DNA of 64,000 nucleotides, from NCBI GenBank assembly GCA_964016885.1, contig OZ024741.1, forward strand, positions 414,300,081 to 414,364,080. The letters are read 5' to 3'. A program made the translations under genes and the position numbers. Position 1 is the stretch's first letter. Every line of letters starts with the position of its first letter. Source of the stretch: Eledone cirrhosa. Taxonomy: Eukaryota > Mollusca > Cephalopoda > Octopoda > Eledonidae. The notes beneath the pieces are model-generated. The model did no database searches and was not told the DNA's origin. It saw nothing but the letters and a program-made list of their open reading frames with translations. Positions 47,001 to 59,000 of the stretch are shown piece by piece.

Positions 47001-50000
47001 TCTGTGTGACTCTGTCTGTGTGTCTATGTCTGTGTGTCTATGTCTGTGTGTCTATGTCTGTGTGTCTGTCTGTGTGTCTGTCTGTGTGTCTGTCTGTGTG
47101 TCTGTCTGTGTGTCTGTCTGTGTGTCTGTCTGTGTCTCTGTCTGTGTGACTCTGTCTGTGTGTCTCTGTCTGTGTGTCTCTGTCTGTGTGTCTATGTCTG
47201 TGTGCTTATGTCTGTGTGTCTATGTCTGTGTGTCTCTGTCTGTGTGACTCTGTCTATGTGACTCTGTCTGTGTGTCTCTGTCTGTGTGTCTATGTCTGTG
47301 TCTCTATGTCTGTGTCTGTGTGTCTATGTCTGTGTGTCTATGTCTGTGTGTCTGTCTCTGTGTCTATCTGTGTGTCACTGTCTCTGTGTCTCTGTCTGTG
47401 TGTCTATGTCTGTGTGTCTATGTCTGTGTGTCTATGTCTGTGTGTCTGTCTCTGTGTCTATCTGTGTGTCACTGTCTGTGTGTCTCTGTCTGTGTGTCTA
47501 TGTCTGTGTGTCTCTGTCTGTGTCTCTATGTCTGTGTGTCTATATCTGTGTCTGTGTGTCTATGTCTGTGTCTCTATGTCTGTGTCTGTGTTTCTATGTC
47601 TGTGTGTCTGTCTCTGTGTCTATCTGAGTGTCACTGTCTGTGTGTCTCTGTCTGTGTGTCTATGTCTGTGTGTCTATGTCTGTGTCTATCTGTGTGTCAC
47701 TGTCTGTGTGTCTCTGTCTGTGTGTCTATGTCTGTGTGTCTCTGTCTGTGTGTCTCTGTCTGTGTGTCTCTGTCTGTGAGTCTATGTCTGTGTGTCTATG
47801 TCTGTGTCTATGTCTGTGTGTCTCTGTCTGTGTGTCTGTCTGTGTGTCTGCCCGTGTGTCTATGTCTGTGTGTCTATGTCTGTGTGTCTATGTCTGTGTG
47901 TCTGTGTGTCTATGTCTTGTGTCTGTCTGTGTGTCTATGTCTGTGTGTCTATGTCTGTGTGTCTCTGTGTCTATGTCTGTGTGTCTATGTCTGTGTCTGT
48001 GTGTCTATGTCTGTGTGTCTCTGTGTCTATGTCTGTGTCTGTGTGTCTATGTCTGTGTGACTGTCTGTGTCTATGTCTGTCTGTCTGTCTGTGTGTCTGT
48101 CTGTGTCTCTGTCTGTGTGTCTCTGTCTGTGTGTCTCTGTCTGTGTTATTGTCTGTGTGTCTCTGTCTGTGTGTCTATGTCTGTGTGACTCTGCCTGTGT
48201 GTCTCTGTCTGTGTGTCTCTGTCTGTGTGTCTATGTCTGTGTGTCTATGTCTGTGTGTCTCTGTCTGTGTGACTCTGTCTGTGTGACTGTCTGTGTGTCT
48301 GTGTCTGTGTGTCTATGTCTGTGTGTCTATGTCTGTGTGTCTATGTCTGTGTGTCTATGTCTGTGTGTCTCTGTCTGTGTGTCTCTGTCTGTGTATCTCT
48401 GTCTGTGTGTCTATGTCTGTGTGTCTATGTCTGTTTGTCTATGTCTGTGTGTCTATGTCTGTGTCTGTGTGTCTCTGTGTCTGTGTCTATGTCTGTGTGT
48501 CTATGTCTGTGTGACTGTCTGTGTGTCTATGTCTGTGTGTCTATGTCTGTGTGTCTATGTCTGTGTGTCTATGTCTGTGTAACTCTGTCTGTGTGTCTGT
48601 CTGTCTGTGTCTCTGTCTGTGTGTCTGTGTCTGTGTGTCTATGTCTGTGTGACTCTGTCTGTGTGTCTCTGTCTGTGTGACTGTCTTGTGTCTGTCTGTG
48701 TGTCTATGTCTGTGTGTCTCTGTGTCTATGTCTGTGTGTCTATGTCTGTGTCTGTGTGTCTATGTCTGTGTGTCTATGTCTGTGTGTCTGTCTGTGTGTC
48801 TATGTCTATGTCTGTGTGTCTGTCTGTGTGTCTCTGTCTGTGTCTCTGTCTGTGTCTATATCTGTGTGTCTATGTCTGTGTGTCTATGTCTGTGTGTCTC
48901 TGTCTGAGTGTCTATGTCTGTGTGTCTCTGTCTGTGTGTCTATGTCTGTGTGACTATGGCTGTGTGTCTATGTCTGTGTGTCTGTCTGTGTGTCTATGTC
49001 TGTGTCTATGTCTGTCTGTGTATCTATGTCTGTGTGTCTGTGTCTATGTATGTGTGTCTGTGTCTATGTCTGTGTCTGTGTGTCTATGTGCATGTCTATG
49101 TCTGTGTGTCTATGTCTGTGTGTCTGTGTCTGTGTGTCTATGTCTGTGTCTATGTCTGTGTGTCTATGTCTGTGTGTCTATGTCTGTGTGTCTATGTCTG
49201 TGTGTCTGTGTCTATGTCTGTGTGTCTGTGTCTGTGTGTCTATGTCTGTGTGTCTATGTGTGTGTCTATGTCTGTGTGTCTATGTCTGTATGTCTATGTC
49301 TGTGTGTCTATGTCTGTATGTCTATGTCTGTGTGTCTGTGTCTATGTCTGTGTGTCTATGTCTGTGTGTCTATGTCTGTGTGTCTGTGTCTATGTCTGTG
49401 TGTCTATGTCTGTGTGTCTATGTCTGTGTGTCTATGTCTGTGTGTCTATGACTGTGTGTCTATGTCTGTGTGTCTATGTCTGTGTGTCTATGTCTGTGTG
49501 TCTGTGTCTATGTCTGTGTGTCTATGTCTGTGTGTCTATGTCTGTGTGTCTATGTCTGTGTGTCTATGTCTGTGTCTATGTCTGTGTGTCTATGTCTGTG
49601 TGTCTGTGTCTACGTCTGTGTGTCTATGTCTGTGTGTCTGTGTGTCTGTGTCTATGTCTGTGTGTCTGTGTGTCTGTCTGTGTCTGTGTGTCTATGTCTG
49701 TGTGACTCTGTCTGTGTCTATGTCTGTGTGTCTGTCTGTGTGTCTCTCTGTGTCTGTGTCTGTGTGTCTATCTCTGTGTGTCTCTGTCTGTGTGACTGTC
49801 TGTGTGTCTCTGTCTGTGTGTCTATGTCTGTGTGTCTCTGTCTGTGTGTCTGTGTCTGTGTGTCTATGTCTGTGTGTCTATGTCTGTGTGTCTATGTCTG
49901 TGTGTCTATATCTGTGTGTCTATATCTCTGTCTGCCTGTGTGTCTATGTCTGTGTGTCTATGTCTGTGTGTCTATAACTGTGTGTCTATGTCTGTGTGTC

Positions 50001-53000
50001 TGTCTGTGTTTCTATGTTTGTGTGTCTGTGTGTCTATGTCTGTGTATATCTGTCTGTGTGTCTATGTCTGTGTGACTGTCTGTGTGTCTGTGTCTGTGTG
50101 TCTGTCTGTGTGTCTGTCTGTGTGTCTGTCTGTGTATCTATGTCTGTGTGTCTGTGTGTCTGTGTGTCTATGTCTGTGTGTCTGTGTCTGTGTGTCTATG
50201 TCTGTGTGTGTATGTCTGTGTCTGTTTCTGTGTGTCTATATCTGTGTGTGTCTGTCTATCTGTGGGTCTATGTCTGTGTCTGTGTGTCTATGTCTGTGTG
50301 TCTATGTCTGTGTGTCTGTGTCTATGTCTGTGTGTCTGTGTCTATGTCTGTGTATCTATATCTGTGTGTGTCTGTCTATCTGTGGGTCTATGTCTGTGTG
50401 TCTGTCTATGTGTGTCTGTGTCTGTGTCTCTGTCTGTGTGTCTGTGTGTCTATGACTTTGTGTCTGTGTCTGTGTGTCTGTGTCTGTGTCTGTGTCTGTG
50501 TGTCTGTGTGTCTGTGTGTCTCTGTCTGTGTCTATGTCTGTGTGTCTGTGTGTCTGTCTCTGTGTCTATATATGTGTCTCTGTGTCTGTGTCTATGTCTG
50601 TGTCTATCTGTGTGTCTATGTCTGTGTCTATCTGTGTGTCACTGTCTGTGTGTCTCTGTCTGTGTGTCTATGTCTGTGTGTCTATGACTGTGTGTCTATG
50701 TCTGTGTGTCTACGTCTGTGTGTCTCTGTCTGTGTGTCTCTGTCTGTGAGTCTATGTCTGTGTGTCTATGTCTGTGTGTCTATGTCTGTGTCTCTGTCTG
50801 TGTGTCTGCCCGTGTGTCTATGTCTGTGTCTGTGTGTCTATGTCTGTGTGTCTGTCTGTGTGTCTGTCTGTGTGTCTGTGTGTCTATGTCTGTGTCTATG
50901 TCTGTGTGTCTATGTCTGTGTGTCTATGCCTGTGTCTGTGTGTCTATGTCTGTGTGTCTATGTCTATGTCTGTGTGTCTATCTCTGTGTGTCTCTGTCTG
51001 TGTCTATGTCTGTGTGTCTGTGTCTGAGTGTCTGTCTGTGTGTCTATGTCTGTGTGTCTGTCTGTGTGTCTGTCTGTGTCTGTCTGTGTGTCTGCGTCTG
51101 TGTGTCTGTCTGTGTGTCTATGTCTGTGTCTATGTCTGTCTGTGTGTCTATGTCTATGTCTGTGTCTGTGTGTCTATGTCTGTGTGTCTATGTCTGTGTG
51201 TCTGTGTCTATGTCTGTGTGTCTGTGTCTATGTCTGTGTCTGTGTGTCTATGTCTGTCTGTGTCTGTGTGTCTATGTCTGTGTGTCTGTCTGTGTGTCTC
51301 TTTCTGTGTGACTCTGTCTGCGTGTCTATGTCTGTGTGTCTGTCTGTGTCTCTGTCTGTGTGTCTCTCTCTCTCTGTCTATGTCTGTCTGTGTGTCTCTG
51401 ACTGTGTCTCTCTGTCTGTGTGTCTCTGTCTGCGTTTCTCTGTCTGTGTGTCTGTGTGTCTATGTCTGTGTGTCTATGTCTGTGTGTCTGTCTGTGTCTC
51501 TGTCTGTGTGTCTCTGTCTGTGTGTCTCTGTCTGTGTGTCTCTGTCTGTGTATCTCTGTCTGTCTGTCTCTGTCTGTGTGTCTGTGTCTGTGTTTCTATG
51601 TCTGTGCGTCTATGTCTGTGTGTCTGTCTGTGTGTCTCCGTCTGTGCGTCTCTTTCTGTGTGACTCTGTCTTTGTGTCTGTGTCTGTATGTATGTGTGTC
51701 TGTGTCTCTATGTCTGCGTGTCTCTGTCTGTGTGTCTCTGTCTGTGTGTCTCTTTCTGTGTGACTCTGTCTGCGTGTCTCTGTCAGTGTGTCTGTCTGTG
51801 TCACTGTCTGTGAGTCTCTCTCTGTGTGTCTGTGTCTGTGTGTCTGTGTGTCTACGTCTGTGTGTCTCTGTCTGTGTGTCTCTGTCTGTGTGTCTCTGTC
51901 TGTGAGTCTATGTCTGTGTGTCTATGTCTGTGTGTCTATGTCTGTGTGTCTGCCCGTGTGTCTATGTCTGTGTGTCTGTCTGTGTGTCTGTGTGTCTGTG
52001 TGTCTATGTCTGTGTGTCTCTGTGTCTATGTCTGTGTGTCTATGTCTGTGTGTCTATGTCTGTGTGTCTGTCTGTGTGTCTATGTCTATGTCTGTCTGTC
52101 TATCTCTGTGTGTCTATGTCTGTGTGTCTCTGTCTGTGTCTATGTCTGTGTGTCTATGTCTGTGTCTCTGTCTGTGTGACTGTCTGTGTGTATCTGTCTG
52201 TGTGTCTGTCTGTGTGTCTATGTCTGTGTGTCTGTCTGTGTCTGTCTGTGTGTCTATGTCTGTGTCTATGTCTGTCTGTGTGTCTGTGTCTATGTCTGTG
52301 TGTCTATGTCTGTGTCTGTGTGTCTGTGTGTCTATGTCTGTGTGTCTGTCTGTGTGTCTCTTTCTGTGTGACTCTGTCTGTGTGTCTATGTCTGTGTGTC
52401 TGTCTGTGTGTCTCTCTCTGTGTGTCTGTGTGTCTGTGTCTGTGTGTCTATGTCTGTGTGTCTATGTCTATGTGTCTATGTCTGTGCGTCTATGTCTGTG
52501 TGTCTATGTCTGTGTGTCTATGTCTGTGTGTCTATGTCTGTGTGTCTCTGTCTGTGTGTCTCTGTCTGTGTGTCTCTGTCTGTGTGTCTCTGTCTGTGTC
52601 TCTCTGTCTGTGTGTCTGTCTGCGTTTCTCTGTCTGTGTGTCTGTGTGTATCTGTCTGTGTGTCTATGTCTGTGTGTCTATGTCTGTGTGTCTGTCTGTG
52701 TCTCTGTCTGTGTGTCTCTGTCTGTGTGTCTCTGTCTGTGTGTCTGTGTCTGTGTGTCTATGTCTGTGTGTCTCTGTCTGTGTGTCTGTGTGTCTATGTC
52801 TGTGTGTCTATGTCTGTGTGTCTATGTCTGTGCGTCTATGTCTGTGTGTCTATGTCTGTGTGTCTGTGTCTGTGTGTGTATGTCTGTGTCTGTTTCTGTG
52901 TGTCTATGTCTGTGTGTCTATATCTGTGTGTGTCTGTCTATCTGTGGGTCTATGTCTGTGTGTCTATGTCTGTGTGTCTATGTCTGTGTGTCTGTCTGTG

Positions 53001-56000
53001 TCTGTGTGTGTCTGTCTGTGTGTCTATGTCTGTGTGTCTATGTCTGTATGTCTGTCCATCTATGTCTGTGTGTCTGTGTCTGTGTGTCTGTCTGTGTGTC
53101 TGTGTGTCTATGACTTTGTGTCTGTGTCTGTGTCTGTGTGTCTGTGTCTGTGTGTCTGTGTCTCTATGTCTGTGTGTCTATGTCTGTGCCTGTGTCTATG
53201 TCTGTGTGTCTCTGTCTGTGTGTCTGTCTCTGTGTCTATATATGTGTCTCTGTGTCTGTGTGTCTATGTCTGTGTGTCTATGTCTATCTGTGTGTCACTG
53301 TCTGTGTGTCTCTGTCTGTGTGTCTACGTCTGTGTGTCTCTGTCTGTGTGTCTATGTCTATGTCTGTGTGTCTCTGTGTCTATGTCTGTGTCTGTGTGTC
53401 TGTCTCTGTGTCTATGTCTGTGTGTCTCTGTCTGTGTCTATGTCTGTGTGTCTTTGTCTGTGTGTCTATGTCTGTGTGTCTATGTCTGTGAGTCTCTGTC
53501 TGTGTGTCTATGTCTGTGTGTCTGTGTCTGAGTGTCTGTCTGTGTGTCTCTGTCTGTGTGACTGTCTGTGTGTATCTGTCTGTGTGTCTATGGCTGTGTG
53601 TCTGTCTGTGTCTCTATGTCTGTGTGTCTGTCTGTGTCTCTATGTCTGTGTGTCTGTCTGTGTCTGTCTGTGTGTCTGCGTCTGTGTGTTTGTCTGTTTG
53701 TCTATGTCTGTGTCTATGTCTGTCTGTGTGTTTGTCTGTTTGTCTATGTCTGTGTCTATGTCTGTCTGTGTGTCTGCGTCTGTGTCTATGTCTGTGTGTC
53801 TGTGTCTATGTCTGTGTGTCTGTGTCTATGTCTGTGTCTGTGTGTCTGTGTCTGTGTGTCTATGTCTGTGTGTCTGTGTCTGTTTGTGTCTGTCTGTGTG
53901 TCTCTGTCTGTGTGTCTGTCTGTGTCTCTGTCTGTGTGTCTCTGGCTGTGTGTCTCTCTCTGTGTGTCTGTGTCTGTGTGTCTATGTCTGTGTGTCTATG
54001 TCTGTGTGTCTGTCTGTGTCTCTGTCTGTGTGTCTCTGTCTGTGTGTCTCTGTTTGTGTGTCTCTGTCTGTGTGTCTCTGTCTGTGTGTCTCTGTCTGTG
54101 TGTCTCTGTCTGTGTGTCTCTGTCTGTGTGTCTCTGTCTGTGTGTTTCTGTCTGTGTGTCTCTGTCTGTGTGTCTCTGTCAGTGTGTCTGTGTCTGTGTG
54201 TCTGTGTCTGTGTGTCTATGTCTGTGCGTCTATGTCTGTGCATCTATGTCTGTGCGTCTATGTCTGTGTGTCTATGTCTGTGTGTCTGTCTGTGTGTCTA
54301 TGTCTTCGTGTCTGTGTCTGTATGTCTGTTTGTCTGTGTGTCTCTGTCTGTGTGTCTCTGTCTGTGTGTCTGTGTCTGTGTGTCTGTGTCTGTGTGTCTG
54401 TGTCTGTGTGTCTATGTCTGTGTGTCTATGTCTGTGTCTCTATGTCTGTGTGTCTATGTCTGTGTTTCTATGTCTGTGTGTCTATGTCTGTGTGTCTGTC
54501 TCTGTGTCTATATCTGTGTGTCTGTCTGTGTGTCTATGTCTGTGTGTCTGTCTGTCTGTGTGTCTGTGTCTCTGTCTGTGTGACTATGACTTTGTGTCTG
54601 TGTCTGTGTCTGTGTGTCTGTGTCTCTATGTCTGTGTGTCTCTGTCTGTGTCTCTGTCTGTGTCTATATATGTGTCTCTGTGTCTGTGTGTCTATGTCTG
54701 TGTCTATCTGTGTGTCACTGTCTGTGTGTCTATGTCTGTGTGTCTACGTCTGTGTGTCTCTGTCTGTGTGTCTATGTCTATGTCTGTGTGTCTCTGTGTC
54801 TATGTCTGTGTCTGTGTGTCTATGTCTGTGTGTCTGTGTCTATGTCTGTGTGTCTATGTCTGTGTGTCTGTGTCTATGTCTGTGTGTCTGTGTCTATGTC
54901 TGTGTGTCTGTGTGTCTGTGTCTGTGTCTATGTCTGTGTCTGTGTGTCTATGTCTGTGTGGCTATGTCTGTGTGTCTGTCTGTGTGTCTCTGTCTGCATG
55001 TCTCTGTCTGTGTCTGTGTGTCTATGTCTGTGTGTTTGTTTGTGTCTCTGTCTGTGTGTCTCTGTCTGTGTGTCTCTCTCTATGTGTCTGTGTCTGTGTG
55101 TCTGTGTCTGTGTGTCTATGTCTGTGCGTCTATGTCTGTGTGTCTATGTCTGTGTGCCTATGTCTGTGTGTCTGTCTGTGTGTCTCTGTCTGTGTCTCTC
55201 TGTCTGTGTCTCTCTGTCTGTGTGTCCCTGTCTGTGTGTCTATGTCTGTGTGTCTATGTCTGGGTGTCTGTGTCTGTGTGTCTATGTCTGTGTGTCTATG
55301 TCTGTGTGCCTATGTCTGTGTGTCTGTCTGTGTGTCTGTCTGTGTGTCTGTCTGTGTGTCTATTTCTGTGTGTCTATGTCTATGTGTCTATGTCTGTGTG
55401 TCTGTGTCTGTGTGTCTGTCTGTGTCTCTGTGTCTATGTCTGTGTGTCTATGTCTGTGTGACTCTGTCTGTGTCTGTGTCTGTGTGTCTGTCTGTGTCTG
55501 TGTGTCTATGTCTGTGTGTCTATGTCTGTGTGTCTCTGTCTGTGTGTCTCTGTCTGTGTGACTGTCTGTGTGTCTCTGTCTGTGTGTCTATGTCTGTGTG
55601 TCTATATCTGTGTCTGCCTGTGTGTCTATGTCTGTGTGTCTATGTCTGTGTGTCTATGTCTGTGTCTCTGTCTGTGTGTCTCTGTCTCTGTGACTATGTC
55701 TGTGTGTCTATAACTGTGTGTCTATGTCTGTGTGTCTCTGTCTGTGTGACTCTGTCTGTGTGTCTCTGTCTGTGTGTCTGTCTGTGTGTCTGTCTGTGTG
55801 TCTGTCTGTGTGTCTGTCTGTGTTTCTATGTCTGTGTGTCTATGTCTGTGTATATCTGTCTGTGTGTCTATGTCTGTCTGTCTGTCTATGTCTGTGTGTC
55901 TGTGTCTGTGTGTGTATGTCTGTGTCTGTTTCTGTGTGTCTGTGTGTCTATGTCTGTGTGTCTGTGTCTGTGTGTCTCTGTCTGTGTGTGTATGTCTGTG

Positions 56001-59000
56001 TCTGTTTCTGTGTGTCTATATCTGTGTGTGTCTGTCTATCTGTGGGTCTATGTCTGTGTGTCTGTGTCTGTGTGTCTATGTCTGTGTGTCTATGTCTGTG
56101 TCTGTGTGTCTATGTCTGTGTGTCTATGTCTGTGTGTCTATGTCTGTGTGTCTATATCTGTGTGTGTCTGTCTATCTGTGGGTCTATGTCTGTGTGTCTA
56201 TGTCTGTGTGTCTATGTCTGTGTGTCTGTCTGTGTCTGTGTGTCTGTCTGTGTGTCTATGTCTGTGTGTCTGTCTATCTATGTCTGTGTGTCTGTGTCTC
56301 TGTCTGTGTGTCTATGTGTCTATGACTTTGTGTCTGTGTCTGTGTCTGTGTGTCTGTGTCTGTGTCTCTATGTCTGTGTGTCTCTGTCTGTGTGTCTCTC
56401 TCTGTGTCTATGTCTGTGTGTCTATGTCTGTGTCTATCTGTGTGTCACTGTCTGTGTGTCTCTCTCTGTGTATCTATGTCTGTGTGTCTACGTCTGTGTG
56501 TCTATGTCTATGTCTGTGTGTCTCTGTGTCTATGTCTGTGTCTGTGTGTCTATGTCTGTGTGTCTGTCTGTGTGTCTCTGTCTGTGTGTCTGTGTGTCTA
56601 TGTCTGTGTGTCTCTGTCTGTGTGTCTGTCTGTGTGTCTCTGTCTGTGTGACTGTCTGTGTGTATCTGTCTGTGTGTCTATGTCTGTGTGTCTGTCTGTG
56701 TCTCTATGTCTGTGTGTCTGTCTGTGTCTCTATGTCTGTGTGTCTGTCTGTGTTTGTCTGTGTGTCTGCGTCTGTGTGTTTGTCTGTGTGTCTATGTCTG
56801 TCTGTGTGTCTATGTCTGCGTCTGTGTCTATGTCTGTGTGTCTGTGTCTATGTCTGTGTCTGTGTGTCTGTGTCTGTGTGTCTATGTCTGTGTGTCTGTG
56901 TCTGTGTGTCTGTCTGTGTGTCTCTGGCTGTGTGTCTCTCTCTGTGTGTCTGTGTCTGTGTGTCTGTGTCTGTGTGTCTATGTCTGTGTGTCTGTCTGTG
57001 TCTCTGTCTGTGTGTCTCTGTCTGTGTGTCTCTGTCTGTGTGTCTCTGTCTGTGTGTTTCTGTCTGTGTGTCTGTGTGTCTGTGTCTGTGTGTCTCTGTC
57101 TGTGTGTCTCTGTCTGTGTGTTTCTGTCTGTGTGTCTGTGTGTCTGTGTCTGTGTGTCTATGTCTGTGTGTCTCTCTGTGTCTCTGTCTGTGTGTCTCTG
57201 TCTGTGTGTCTCTGTCTGTGTGTCTCTGTCTGTGTGTTTCTGTCTGTGTGTCTGTGTGTCTATGTCTGTGCGTCTATGCCTGTGCATCTATGTCTGTGTG
57301 TCTATGTCTGTGTGTCTGTCTGTGTGTCTGTGTCTGTATGTCTGTGTGTCTCTGTATGTGTGTCTCTGTCTCTGTGTCTGTGTCTGTGTCTCTATGTCTG
57401 TGTGTCTATGTCTGTGTTTCTATGTCTGTGTGTCTATGTCTGTGTGTCTGTCTCTGTGTCTATATCTGTGTGTCTATGTCTGTGTGTCTATGTCTGTGTC
57501 TATCTGTGTGTCACTGTCTGTGTGTCTGTGTCTGTGTGTCTATGTCTGTGTGTCTATGTCTGTGTGTCTGTGTCTGTGTGTCTGTCTGTGTTTCTATGTC
57601 TGTGTGTCTGTGTGTCTATGTCTGTGTATATCTGTCTGTGTGTCTATGTCTGTGTGTCTGTGTGTCTGTCTGTGTGTCTGTCTGTGTGTCTATGTCTGTG
57701 TGTCTGTGTCTGTGTGTCTGTGTCTCTGTGTCTGTGTGTGTATGTCTGTGTCTGTTTCTGTGTGTCTATATCTGTGTGTGTCTGTCTATCTGTGGGTCTA
57801 TGTCTGTGTGTCTATGTCTGTGTGTCTATGTCTGTGTGCCTATGTCTATGTGTCTATGTCTATGTGTCTATGTCTGTGTGTCTATGTCTGTGTGTCTATA
57901 TCTGTGTGTGTCTGTCTATCTGTGGGTCTATGTCTGTTTGTCTATGTCTGTGTGTCTATGTCTGTGTGTCTGTCTATCTATGTCTGTGTGTCTGTGTGTC
58001 TATGACTTTGTGTCTGTGTCTGTGTCTGTGTGTCTGTGTCTCTATGTCTGTGTGTCTCTGTCTGTGTCTATGTCTCTGTGTCTATATATGTGTCTCTGTG
58101 TCTGTGTGTCTATGTCTGTGTCTATCTGTGTGTCACTGTTTGTGTGTCTATGTCTGTGTGTCTATGTCTGTGTGTCTACGTCTGTGTGTCTCTGTCTGTG
58201 TGTCTATGTCTATGTCTGTGTGTCTCTGTGTCTATGTCTGTGTCTGTGTGTCTATGTCTGTGTGTCTATGTCTGTGTGTCTCTGTCTGTGTGTCTATGTC
58301 TGTGTGTCTGTGTCTGAGTGTCTGTCTGTGTGTCTCTGTCTGTGTGACTGTCTGTGTGTATCTGTCTGTGTGTATATGGCTGTGTGTCTGTCTGTGTGTC
58401 TATGTCTGTGTGTCTGTCTGTGTGTCTATGTCTGTGTCTATGTCTGTGTCTGTGTCTATGTCTGTGTGTCTATGTCTGTGTGTCTATGTCTGTGTGTCTG
58501 TGTCTGTGTGTCTGTGTGTCTATGTCTGTGTGTCTGTCTGTGTGTCTCTTTCTGTGTGACTCTGTCTGCGTGACTCTGTCTGCGTGTCTCTGTCTGTGTC
58601 TCTGTCTGTGTGTCTCTGTCTGTGTGTCTCTCTCTGTGTGTCTGTGTGTCTGTGTCTGTGTGTCTATGTGTGTGTCTATGTCTGTGTGTCTATGTCTGTG
58701 TGTCTATGTGTGTGTCTATGTCTGTGTGTCTATGTCTGTGTGTCTATGTCTGTGTGTCTGTGTCTGTGTCTGTGTGTCTATGTCTGTGTGTCTATGTCTG
58801 TGTGTCTATGTCTGTGTGTCTATGTCTGTATGTCTATGTCTGTGTGTCTATGTCTGTGAGTCTCTGTCTGTGTGTCCCTGTTTGTGTGTCTCTGTCTGTG
58901 TGTATCTGTCTGTGTGTCTATGTCTGTGTGTCTGTCTGTGTGTCTCTGTCTGTGTGTCTCTGTCTGTGTGTCTCTGCCTGTGTGTCTCTGTCTGTGTGTC